Shown here piece after piece: positions 1 to 6,275 of a DNA stretch of 8,530 bases (position 1 is the stretch's first letter; each line of letters starts with the position of its first letter). This stretch comes from JAZDFH01 sp043808035 (GTDB lineage Bacteria; Patescibacteriota; Minisyncoccia; UBA6257; Colwellbacteraceae). The notes under the pieces were generated by a model. The model made no database searches. It worked only from the letters and a program-made list of their open reading frames with translations, and was not told where the DNA came from. Location: contig JAZDFH010000031.1 of assembly GCA_043808035.1 (NCBI GenBank), forward strand, positions 1-8,530. Direction: 5' to 3'. A program made the translations under genes and the position numbers.

Positions 1-89
1 GAAAGAAACTTTTGGAACACACTCACTTTGATTTTGCTAAAGAGGTTGAACAAGCTAGAATGAAACTGTTGTCGAAAATTAATAATTAA
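1..89 (+). CDS. C-terminus of an unrecognised protein (5' truncated by window)
   Basis: An open frame enters from the left edge (first full codon at base 3) and stops at TAA 87-89. The 28 visible residues are charged and look helical (KKLLEHTHFDFAKEVEQ followed by an ARMKLL segment), as expected of a real C-terminal helix. The other two plus frames in this stretch stop earlier. The gene converges on elp3, with 51 bp between the two stop codons. The fragment is too short to assign a family or function, and I do not recognise it. Confidence 0.55.
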   Translation, partial: KKLLEHTHFDFAKEVEQARMKLLSKINN

Positions 90-116
90 CGATATATCTT
101 GATACGTTATTTCGGT

Positions 117-139
117 GTATTTTACGGATTGGAAAATAC
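117..139. terminator. weak AT-rich hairpin between convergent genes, possible terminator
   Basis: GTATTTT (117-123) can pair with AAAATAC (133-139) around a 9-nt loop, in the gap between the convergent ends of the first partial gene and elp3. The stem has seven pairs, mostly A-T, and there is no clean T-run right after it on either strand (a T-rich stretch at 148-158 lies just inside elp3). The position suits a shared terminator, but the structure is weak and could be chance in AT-rich sequence. Confidence 0.2.
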
Positions 140-140
140 T

Positions 141-1751
141 CTAAGATTGTTTATTTTTCATCAAGTTTTTAACCATATATTCATCAATAAGTCGGTATCC
201 GTTTTTGCGATAATAATCACGGACACCAACGCCGGAGATAACAGCAATTTTTTCATGCCCACATTCATCTCGTGCGATGCGTTCAGCTTCTTGTAACAGC
301 CGTTTTCCTAGTCCGCTATGTTGTACCTCATGTGTATTTTTTTTATCCTCGATTTTCACTGCTTTACCATAAGTATGAATTTCTCGAACAAGCGCACATC
401 CTCGAAGGGCTTTGATGTAATGATTTTGTGATTCTGTATCTTTCGGAATACGGAGACGGAGTATGGCGTATAATTTTTGTTTATTTTCACTAACAAACTG
501 TAAAAATATTTCTTTGCCATTTGCCGCATCATAGTCGATACGATCTAAGATAATGGTATCTTTAATCGTATATGTCCCTTTTATCTCACGGCATCGAATG
601 CAATTACATACTACTCCCTCTTGTTGCAAAATTTGACGTAGATTCGTTATCGTTGGTCCTGCGGCGATGGATTCTTCGGGGATATCTCGAATAAGACGAT
701 TGATACGGACGTATGGAGGAGTAATTCCTTTAATCTTTCTCGCAATACGCTTTGTCTGTGCATTGGTGAGCGGTTTATATTCTTTTTTCCCCCAGAGGTG
801 ATACAGTGCGGCATCCTCATTTACAACGCAGGGATATATTTTTACCATATCTGGTTGAAAGCGGGGATCGCTATATATAGTTTTGAATAATTGGATGTCT
901 TTTTCAGGGGTACTGCCGTACAGCCCCGGCATAAGGTGATAGGTTATTTTAAATCCGGCATTTTTTAACAATTTCGTTGCACAAATTGTTGCATCGGTGA
1001 GGTGCATACGATTATTTTTTTTCAAAATGTCGTCAAAAATTGACTGTACGCCTATTTCAACGCGAGTTGCGCCAAGATAACGGAACTTTATGATCTCTTT
1101 TTCATCAATATAGTCTGGTCGTGTTTCTAGTGTGAGACCGATAATTCTATTTCGTGATTTTTCATTTCGTTTTTTTTCTTTCTCAAGCGTAGATGATGTT
1201 TTTGGTTTGCGTTTAAAAGGAAAGTCATTTGCGGCACGGAAACATTCTTTGATAAACCATTTTTGGTAGCGCGGTGGAAAAAAAGAGAAAGTTCCTCCCA
1301 TAACAATAAGCTCGATTTTATCGGTAGAATGTCCATTTGCTTGGAGCGATTTTGTGCGTACGAAGGTTTGTTCATAAGGATCAAATTTAGTCAGGACTGC
1401 TCGCATAACAGCTGGCTCATTCGCAAGATAGCTTTTAGGCATATTTTTTGCAGTAGGGCAAAATAAACAGTTCCCTGGACAGGGGTACGGTTTTGTGAGA
1501 ACTGCAATAACTGCGACACCCGAGAGCGTACGGACATTTTTTGTGAGCAATACTTCTTCCAGTTCTTTATTCGGTGAAAGTTCGCCCAACTTAATCATAT
1601 TTCGGTATGCTTCGATAATTTCGGTGTTTTGGATGATGTCGCAGGAATTCTTCTTCGCAAATCTGTGTTTAAAACGTTCCAATACCCGTTTATCATGTGG
1701 AACGTCTTGTACTATTTCAGTTAAAAATTGTTTGATGATATCCTTATTCAT
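141..1751 (-). CDS. elp3: tRNA uridine(34) acetyltransferase / radical SAM enzyme Elp3
   Basis: Elp3 uses SAM radical chemistry and acetyl-CoA to install a carboxymethyl-type group on C5 of the wobble uridine (U34) of tRNA in the cytoplasm. The 536-residue length fits the family. In order: a basic N-terminal helical region (1-70, likely tRNA contact); a radical SAM core with Cys91, Cys95 and Cys98 in CPGNCLFC (the bacterial CX3CX2C form), followed by an MPKSY segment, VMGGTFSFFP (150-159) and LTLETRPDYI (206-215); a Cys cluster at 382, 384 and 387 (CNCIRC), as in the Elp3 zinc site; and a C-terminal GNAT domain (about 400-536) with acetyl-CoA loop QHSGLGKRL (477-485) and GVGVRDYYRKNGY (507-519). 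The ATG at 1749-1751 begins a typical N-terminus. It is divergent from a Trm9-like methyltransferase, which could act on its product. Elp3 working without other Elongator subunits is known in archaea and some bacteria. Confidence 0.95.
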   Translation of the reverse strand: MNKDIIKQFLTEIVQDVPHDKRVLERFKHRFAKKNSCDIIQNTEIIEAYRNMIKLGELSPNKELEEVLLTKNVRTLSGVAVIAVLTKPYPCPGNCLFCPTAKNMPKSYLANEPAVMRAVLTKFDPYEQTFVRTKSLQANGHSTDKIELIVMGGTFSFFPPRYQKWFIKECFRAANDFPFKRKPKTSSTLEKEKKRNEKSRNRIIGLTLETRPDYIDEKEIIKFRYLGATRVEIGVQSIFDDILKKNNRMHLTDATICATKLLKNAGFKITYHLMPGLYGSTPEKDIQLFKTIYSDPRFQPDMVKIYPCVVNEDAALYHLWGKKEYKPLTNAQTKRIARKIKGITPPYVRINRLIRDIPEESIAAGPTITNLRQILQQEGVVCNCIRCREIKGTYTIKDTIILDRIDYDAANGKEIFLQFVSENKQKLYAILRLRIPKDTESQNHYIKALRGCALVREIHTYGKAVKIEDKKNTHEVQHSGLGKRLLQEAERIARDECGHEKIAVISGVGVRDYYRKNGYRLIDEYMVKNLMKNKQS

Positions 1752-1755
1752 ATCG

Positions 1756-1763
1756 ATTATGAT
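1756..1763. promoter_or_regulatory. overlapping divergent -10-like boxes between elp3 and the Trm9-like gene
   Basis: Only 24 bp separate the two ATG codons (1751 minus, 1776 plus). On the plus strand TATGAT lies at 1758-1763. On the minus strand CATAAT (complement of 1756-1761) lies 4 nt before the elp3 ATG. The two hexamers overlap, so if both are used, polymerase could not occupy both at once. No convincing -35 element is seen. The assignment rests on hexamer similarity and position only. Confidence 0.3.
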
Positions 1764-1775
1764 GTATCTAATACT

Positions 1776-2462
1776 ATGAAGGATAGAGAGACGGAAAACA
1801 AGAAAGTACTAAAAATGGTGGAGGAATTCTATGATGCTGCCGCAACATCATTTTCTGACACTCGAAAATATTGGTGGGATGATTTACAATTTATTTCCCG
1901 TTATGTCAAATCTTACAACACTGTTCTTGACTTTGGATGTGGAAATGGAAGATTTTTACACTTTTGCGCAATCCCTCCTAAAAAATATTTAGGGGTGGAT
2001 ATATCAGCAAACCTCATTGAACTTGCGCAAACGATGCATCCAACCCATCGGTTCATAAAAATTGATGATGGCAAGATGTCAGAAATAAAAGAAAAATTTG
2101 ATGCGGTGGTTTCGATCGCAGTTTTTCATCATATGACTCCTGCTATGGCACGTAACGCGTTACAAGAACTATATTGTGTGATAAAGCCGGGTGGAGTTAT
2201 TATTATTACAGCGTGGTATTTATGGAATACAGAAAAAATTTCTTTCCTCATGAAATCGTGGAGACGGGGAAATTGGGGATTGATGGCGCCGGTACCGTTC
2301 CATGGTAAGAAAAAGACATATCAAAGATTGTGTTACTGGTGGCGAAAAAAAACGCTTGAAAAAATTGTTACGACAGAACATTTTTCTATCGTTGAATCGG
2401 GTATAACTCGAGGAGAAAAAGGAAAAAAGAGAAACATATATATAATTGCTCAAAAGAAATAA
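1776..2462 (+). CDS. Trm9/ALKBH8-like SAM-dependent tRNA methyltransferase (putative)
   Basis: This is a class I SAM methyltransferase of 228 residues with motif I VLDFGCGNGRF (50-60), the ribose-binding acid D75 in YLGVDIS, VSIAVFHHM (112-120) and the KPGG turn (137-140). Several features point to the Trm9/ALKBH8 branch, which methylates cm5U34 to mcm5U34. These are the N-terminal YDAAATSFSDTRKYWW pattern (compare YxxIAxxFSxTRxxxW), GCGNG, the SIAVxHH segment, a Trp in ITAW (144-147) and the C-terminal RNIYIIAQKK (compare the VVAQKR end of yeast Trm9). These comparisons are from memory. An upstream TTG frame extension (1728) would overlap elp3, so I chose ATG 1776. ATG 1815, with AGAAAG nine bases upstream, is an alternative that also keeps the conserved core. 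It is divergent from elp3, the predicted supplier of its substrate. No Trm112 partner is visible. A generic small-molecule methyltransferase remains possible. Confidence 0.75.
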   Translation: MKDRETENKKVLKMVEEFYDAAATSFSDTRKYWWDDLQFISRYVKSYNTVLDFGCGNGRFLHFCAIPPKKYLGVDISANLIELAQTMHPTHRFIKIDDGKMSEIKEKFDAVVSIAVFHHMTPAMARNALQELYCVIKPGGVIIITAWYLWNTEKISFLMKSWRRGNWGLMAPVPFHGKKKTYQRLCYWWRKKTLEKIVTTEHFSIVESGITRGEKGKKRNIYIIAQKK

Positions 2463-2471
2463 CGAAAGAAC

Positions 2472-2948
2472 ATGATTACATTAGTCTACGATTGTATTCG
2501 AGATCCCTATGATTGGGCAAATATTTTACAAGTATTATTTGCGGTAGACGGTATAGAAATATATGTCACGGGCAACTCTCTTCGTCATGATCATCAAAAA
2601 GTCGTGCGGAGGATGTGCGCGTGGTCAAAAGGTGTTAAAAATAACGGCGTTCCAGAAGTTCCTATTAAATATATTTTTTCATTTAGTGAATGTATTGAGA
2701 TGTTGAAAAATCAAGGGATACATAGTATAGGCACTGCTCTTGATAGTGGAATTTCATACTATGATCTTGATTTAAGGATAGGAAAATATGCCATCGTGTT
2801 TGGAAATGAGGCGGGAGGGTTGTCGGCAGAAAAAGTATCATTATTGGATGATATAGTTACATTCCCCATGGCAGGTGACATAGATTTTATGACATTATCA
2901 GTTATTACGCCTCTTGTTGTTGGAGATATCGTTCGACAAAAATTGTAG
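2472..2948 (+). CDS. divergent SpoU/TrmH-family (SPOUT) RNA methyltransferase-like protein
   Basis: The product has 158 residues, the size of a minimal SPOUT 2'-O-ribose methyltransferase such as TrmL. Three family blocks are visible: motif 1 in DPYDWANILQ (11-20), motif 2 in IVFGNEAGGLS (108-118, the SAM-binding knot with Glu113 kept), and motif 3 in FPMAGDIDFMTLSV (131-144). Against TrmL/TrmH the motif 1 Asn is Asp14, the catalytic Arg is Gln20 and the motif 3 Asn (NLS/NVS) is Thr141. It may therefore bind SAM and RNA but have altered or no ribose methylation activity. It starts 9 bp after the Trm9-like gene and is probably co-transcribed with it, which suggests a shared tRNA-modification role. 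The TrmL-like size hints at the wobble position, but that is inference. The fold call is firm; target and activity are open. Confidence 0.75.
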   Translation: MITLVYDCIRDPYDWANILQVLFAVDGIEIYVTGNSLRHDHQKVVRRMCAWSKGVKNNGVPEVPIKYIFSFSECIEMLKNQGIHSIGTALDSGISYYDLDLRIGKYAIVFGNEAGGLSAEKVSLLDDIVTFPMAGDIDFMTLSVITPLVVGDIVRQKL

Positions 2949-2963
2949 TACAGCCCGCTTTTT

Positions 2964-2972
2964 TGCTAAACT
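2964..2972 (+). promoter_or_regulatory. extended -10 promoter (TGC TAAACT), leaderless start of the EamA gene
   Basis: TGC (2964-2966) followed by TAAACT (2967-2972) resembles an extended -10 element and ends exactly 6 nt before the ATG at 2979, so transcription would begin at or next to the start codon. A TTGTAG hexamer (2943-2948, covering the previous gene's stop codon) sits 18 bp upstream as a possible -35. No Shine-Dalgarno sequence precedes the ATG. The same geometry recurs at 5072 and 7245. Confidence 0.45.
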
Positions 2973-2978
2973 TACACT

Positions 2979-3905
2979 ATGAAAAGTAAATCTATTTATT
3001 TCGCAACAGTACTTGCTTTGGTAACAGCATGTATCTCGGGTATTAACACGTTTATAGCGAAAATAGCGGTAACGGGGATAAGCGATCCGATTCTTTTTAC
3101 AACCCTTAAAAATGGCATTGTGGCTATTCTTTGTATAGGGATTTTAATCGGTTTTAAAAAATGGCCGGAAATTTGTATATTAAAAAAACGACAATGGTGG
3201 AAGCTTCTTGCAATCGGTATAGTGGGTGGATCTGTGCCTTTTGCTCTTTTTTTTACAGGTCTTGCAAAAACAGGCGCATTAAATGCCGCACTGATTCATA
3301 AGACGTTATTTTTATGGGTGTTGATACTCGGCATTCCGTTTTTACATGAACGATTGACGCGGTTGCAATGGTTAGGTGTTGCGGCATTGTTTTGTGCCAA
3401 TCTGTTTGTGGGAGGCTTCTCAGGCTTTTCACTCAATGTTGGAGAACTTATGATTCTCATCGCAACTATCTTGTGGGCGGTGGAAAATATTATTGCAAAA
3501 AAAGTATTGCGAGATGTCTCGAGTTCTATTGTAATGACTGCCCGCATGTTTTTTGGTTCAATGGCGTTATTGGGATGGGTTTTTATACAGAGCAATGTTA
3601 GTATTATCGGCATACTTGGAGTTGAGCAATGGGGATGGATATTACTAACAAGCGTTTTATTATTTGGATATGTTTCAACATGGTATACGGCGCTCAAATA
3701 CGCCCCTGCAACTTATGTCGCATCAATTCTTGTATCAGGGACACTTATAACAAACATTCTTTCTGCAATATTCATTAAACACGTGTTCACTGGATCGGAT
3801 TTCTTTATATCGTCGCTTTATGCAGCAGGCGTGGTATTTTTGATTGTGTTTACTAGAAAGACGGGAGAGTGTTCAAACTTGTCGATAACACAATCTTCTA
3901 AATAA
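2979..3905 (+). CDS. EamA/DMT-family transporter (10 predicted membrane helices)
   Basis: An inner-membrane permease of the drug/metabolite transporter superfamily, with 308 residues, the normal length. Two tandem EamA halves of about five helices each are visible, roughly 8-145 and 153-292. Typical sequence includes FTGLAKTGALNAAL (92-105), followed by a hydrophobic helix ending in HERLTRLQWLG (123-133), and in the second half WYTALKYAPATYVAS (235-249) before the last two helices. The short C-terminal tail (293-308) is polar. Members export or import varied metabolites (amino acids, nucleotide sugars, drugs), and the substrate cannot be read from sequence. The start lies 6 nt after a -10-like box. 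The stop codon abuts the ATG of the next gene with no gap, implying translational coupling, though no functional link to the hydrogenase-maturation-like genes downstream is obvious. Confidence 0.9.
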   Translation: MKSKSIYFATVLALVTACISGINTFIAKIAVTGISDPILFTTLKNGIVAILCIGILIGFKKWPEICILKKRQWWKLLAIGIVGGSVPFALFFTGLAKTGALNAALIHKTLFLWVLILGIPFLHERLTRLQWLGVAALFCANLFVGGFSGFSLNVGELMILIATILWAVENIIAKKVLRDVSSSIVMTARMFFGSMALLGWVFIQSNVSIIGILGVEQWGWILLTSVLLFGYVSTWYTALKYAPATYVASILVSGTLITNILSAIFIKHVFTGSDFFISSLYAAGVVFLIVFTRKTGECSNLSITQSSK

Positions 3906-4676
3906 ATGACTCAACAAATCGCACATGGCATCCAAAAACGATTGGATGGTTTTTTGCGTTGTAGTCGTTATGCATTTGGTCCGAACAGATTGCATTATTG
4001 CGGTCCTGATAAAAACCAGGAAATATTTTCGTATATTCAAGAAGGGAAAAAAGACGCGGGATTGAAGGCATTACTTATACAGTTTAAAACAATGTATCCA
4101 TATTTATGCCATATCGCTCAATCAAATCGGATTGATGACCCGTTTGATGACAGGGTTGTCGAAGCGTATTGGCTCGGAAATGAGCTTTTGGGAAATATCG
4201 ACAAGCAAGCATTCTATACCTATCTGATTGATGATCTTAAAATAAAGAAAAATATCGGCACAAAAGAATTTTCTTATATTGAACAAAAAATTGGGAAAGG
4301 CGCGGTTCCTCACCATTCATTCCACGTACTCGATATCTGGCGTCGAACACATGGATTTGAAGAACGAGCGCATACTTTTGAGAGCTTAGATGAATGTCGT
4401 ATCAGTTGGGGAAAGGTGACAGATGTGGAAGGTCCTTATATCACTGTTGATACTGAACGTATAGAATATAATAATGGGAATATGTTTCTAAGTTTACCGG
4501 TGCAGAAAAAACTTATCCGTAAACTTGAATCAGAGTACGATATTGAACAGCTACAAAAAGGCGATTATGTATCTATTCATTGGGGTGTCATTTGTGAAAA
4601 AATAAACGAGACACAGTTCAAAAATCTTAAGAAATATACAGTGCGGCATATCACCCTCGCAAATCAAACACTATAA
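3906..4676 (+). CDS. DUF6390-like protein with a HypC-like C-terminal domain
   Basis: The product has 256 residues. The N-terminal part has the conserved-looking blocks CSRYAFGPNRLHYCGP (19-34), MYPYL (63-67) and DPFDDRVVEAYWLGN (78-92), then PHHSFHVLDIW (135-145), which I associate with the uncharacterised DUF6390 family. From about 162 on, the sequence reads like HypC/HupF: CRISWGKVTDVEG (164-176; compare MCLxIPGKV) followed by a beta-rich stretch, GDYVSIHWGVICEKI (219-233; compare GDYVLVHxGFAI) and a helical end. HypC carries the Fe(CN)2CO group for [NiFe] hydrogenase assembly, using an N-terminal Cys. Here the equivalent Cys164 is internal. The ATG directly follows the permease stop codon, and 1 bp separates it from a hydrogenase-protease-like gene, which supports a maturation-type role. 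I recall, without certainty, such proteins near hydrogenase genes elsewhere. The HypC resemblance is motif reading and unproven. Confidence 0.7.
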   Translation: MTQQIAHGIQKRLDGFLRCSRYAFGPNRLHYCGPDKNQEIFSYIQEGKKDAGLKALLIQFKTMYPYLCHIAQSNRIDDPFDDRVVEAYWLGNELLGNIDKQAFYTYLIDDLKIKKNIGTKEFSYIEQKIGKGAVPHHSFHVLDIWRRTHGFEERAHTFESLDECRISWGKVTDVEGPYITVDTERIEYNNGNMFLSLPVQKKLIRKLESEYDIEQLQKGDYVSIHWGVICEKINETQFKNLKKYTVRHITLANQTL

Positions 4677-4677
4677 T

Positions 4678-5061
4678 ATGAAGGTATTTATTTTTGGTAA
4701 TCCTGATATAGAGAAAGATTCGTTGCCGGTACGAATACTCCCAAAACTGAAGCAGCAACTTCCGACTATCACATTCATACTCAAGGATCCAAACGAAGAA
4801 TGGGAGATACCCGATGAGTTAGTCATAATCGATACCGTTATCAGAAAAAACGAGATAACTATATTTAAAAATTTAGATGATTTTATCGGGACACCGCGTA
4901 TTACCATGCATGACTACGATGCATTAACGAATTTGCAGTATCTTCAGAAACTCGGGCGTCTTAAAAAAATATGCATTATCGGGATTCCTTCCGGAATCGA
5001 CGAACTGGTTGCAATTGAAAAGATTGTAGAAATTTTTACACATCACAGGTGGATAGCATAA
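4678..5061 (+). CDS. hydrogenase maturation protease-like protein (HycI/HybD fold, compact)
   Basis: The product has 127 residues, short for a family usually near 150-170. It opens with a beta strand and the turn FGNPDIEKDSLPVRIL (6-21), matching the HybD pattern GNxxxxDEAxGVRI. The segment ELVIIDTV (47-54) matches LIIADAI, and TMHDYDALTNL (77-87) matches SPHQLGLADVL. It ends with IIGIP (100-104). The three HybD nickel ligands Glu16, Asp62 and His93 align with Asp14, Asp52 and His78, so metal binding is plausible. Family members clip the C-terminal tail of the [NiFe]-hydrogenase large subunit after metal insertion. It overlaps nothing but starts 1 bp after the HypC-like gene, so the two are surely co-translated or coupled. 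No hydrogenase lies in the window. It may serve one encoded elsewhere or a different metalloprotein. The motif alignment was done by eye. Confidence 0.7.
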   Translation: MKVFIFGNPDIEKDSLPVRILPKLKQQLPTITFILKDPNEEWEIPDELVIIDTVIRKNEITIFKNLDDFIGTPRITMHDYDALTNLQYLQKLGRLKKICIIGIPSGIDELVAIEKIVEIFTHHRWIA

Positions 5062-5071
5062 CCTGACGAGT

Positions 5072-5077
5072 TATAAT
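5072..5077 (+). promoter_or_regulatory. consensus -10 box (TATAAT) 6 nt before ATG, leaderless start
   Basis: A perfect TATAAT lies in the 22-bp gap before the next gene and ends 6 nt before the ATG at 5084. Transcription would start at about the A of the ATG, giving an mRNA with no 5' leader. There is no Shine-Dalgarno sequence and no clear -35 element. The spacing is identical to the minus-strand promoter at 7245-7250. Confidence 0.6.
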
Positions 5078-5083
5078 AAAAAT

Positions 5084-6208
5084 ATGGCAGATGAAAAAAT
5101 AGTAGAATATATACAACAGGGTCGTTCCGCGGGGCGTGATGATGCTCGTATACGACAGGAACTTTTGAACGGTGACGTGAAAGACAAAACGATTGCCGCA
5201 GCATTTAAATTTTTATCCAATCCTACTGCAGCAGAAAAAGCAGTACAAAGAAAGAAAGGGAATATACTAAAAACTTTTTTTTATACACTTGGAGGTGGAC
5301 TGTTTGGTCTTATCGTGGGGCTGGTTCTTGTTGCTACATTTGCAGGGAATCCTGTTTTTTTTATCGTGACAGATATTATCATGTTCGGTCTTTTGAGTCT
5401 TTCGCTGAGTCTTCTGATTATTGAGGGGAGAGTGAATAAATTATTTTTTATCGCAATAGGTTGTTTGTTTTTTGCGCAAGTAGTAGCAATTGCTCTTATA
5501 TATCTCCCTTTTGATAAAGGAGGGAGATCCCTTGACTTTCATGAAGAAGGTGTTGTGCCAATAGGTATGGAAACTGTCGATGGGACTGATTGCGAGCTTC
5601 TGTGTGCGAAAATAGTACCCTCTCAAGACGTCCCGACAATTTCTGCAACTGAACGTGATGGCGGTATGTATTATGGAAACTTAGACCAAAAGAAAGAAGG
5701 AACACCGGATGATTGGATCCATGTATTGGAAGGGACCAGAAGTGCATCATGGCGTTCACCTGAAGTAGGCAAAAATTACAAATGTGACTGTGATACAACT
5801 CCTGAATTGAAAAAAGATGTTATTAAACAAGAAGATATCATAAATAATAAGGAAAGTACTACACAGCAAACACCCTTTCAACGCCCTTTACCAAACACTT
5901 CACAGAGTCCCGTATCAGACTCCGTACCAGACATTTTACCTGCGGACGATGTACTTATTACTTTCATCAACAGTGATGATTTTATATTTGTCTTTGAAAA
6001 TTACGGTGTTAAAGATCAGATAATAGAGGGTTTTTTAACGGCCGTTAAAGAAAGTGAAAAAGAAACAACACGGGTAGCATTTAAAGAGATGTTTTCAAAA
6101 TCCGATGAAGTACGTAAAGTATTTAAGCAAGCTATCTCAATGGATGAAGGTATGCGTAGTCTTGTTCAACAAATGTATGATATCAATCAATCTCGTGCAG
6201 GACAGTAA
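5084..6208 (+). CDS. membrane protein of unknown function with a Cys-containing exported region
   Basis: I do not recognise this 374-residue protein. Residues 1-45 form a soluble helical segment (VEYIQQGRSAGRDDARIRQ, then a short second helix) of the kind that precedes membrane domains in many small-genome bacteria. Three to four hydrophobic helices follow (about 62-85, 89-113 and 119-142). Residues 145-374 are hydrophilic and probably extracellular: a region with paired cysteines C170/C174 and C234/C236, Gly- and Trp-rich sequence between (YYGN 196-199, WIHVLEGTRSASW 211-223), a low-complexity Thr/Pro/Gln/Ser linker (about 255-285), and an acidic then helical C-terminal segment (290-370). 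The four cysteines could form disulfides or bind a metal. It appears to have its own leaderless promoter, so it need not belong with the hydrogenase-like genes upstream. Its TAA stop borders an inverted repeat. Confidence 0.8.
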   Translation: MADEKIVEYIQQGRSAGRDDARIRQELLNGDVKDKTIAAAFKFLSNPTAAEKAVQRKKGNILKTFFYTLGGGLFGLIVGLVLVATFAGNPVFFIVTDIIMFGLLSLSLSLLIIEGRVNKLFFIAIGCLFFAQVVAIALIYLPFDKGGRSLDFHEEGVVPIGMETVDGTDCELLCAKIVPSQDVPTISATERDGGMYYGNLDQKKEGTPDDWIHVLEGTRSASWRSPEVGKNYKCDCDTTPELKKDVIKQEDIINNKESTTQQTPFQRPLPNTSQSPVSDSVPDILPADDVLITFINSDDFIFVFENYGVKDQIIEGFLTAVKESEKETTRVAFKEMFSKSDEVRKVFKQAISMDEGMRSLVQQMYDINQSRAGQ

Positions 6209-6260
6209 GAGCCTGTTTTGAAAGGTTCAGTAAAATATGGACTTTGCAAATAGGCTCTAA
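6206..6260. repeat. 49-bp imperfect inverted repeat with flanking TAA (mini-MITE or terminator)
   Basis: The inverted repeat spans 6209-6257. GAGCCTGTTT (6209-6218) pairs with AAATAGGCTC (6248-6257), with one G-T pair; after a 2x2 mismatch, AAAG (6221-6224) pairs with CTTT (6242-6245). The element is bracketed by TAA at 6206-6208 (the stop codon of the upstream gene) and TAA at 6258-6260. Ends starting GAGCCTnTTT with a 3-bp TNA duplication resemble, as I recall, IS5-family (IS1031/ISL2-type) insertion sequences, so this may be a tiny non-autonomous element. Equally, it lies between two convergent genes and could fold as a two-way terminator, although it lacks a T-run on either side. Confidence 0.45.
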
Positions 6261-6275
6261 GAGTTGGGTGTGTGT

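Noticed and set aside
1728..1775. TTG start for the Trm9-like gene
   Set aside because: It would overlap the elp3 N-terminus by 24 bases, and the added residues come from the antisense of elp3 and the promoter gap; ATG 1776 or 1815 already includes all family-like sequence.
3296..3697. Minus-strand open frame of 133 codons inside the EamA gene
   Set aside because: It is antisense to a clearly conserved permease and its translation shows no family pattern.
4672..4677. TATAAT directly before the ATG at 4678 as a promoter
   Set aside because: It is made of the end of the previous gene and its stop codon; transcription from it would begin inside the 4678 gene, and the tight gene spacing indicates read-through.
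6209..6257. Possible tRNA or tRNA-like gene (7-bp acceptor-like stem AGAGCCT/AGGCTCT with a GTTCA nearby)
   Set aside because: The span is about 50 nt, the GTTC lies on the wrong side for a T-arm, and no anticodon or D-arm can be drawn on either strand.
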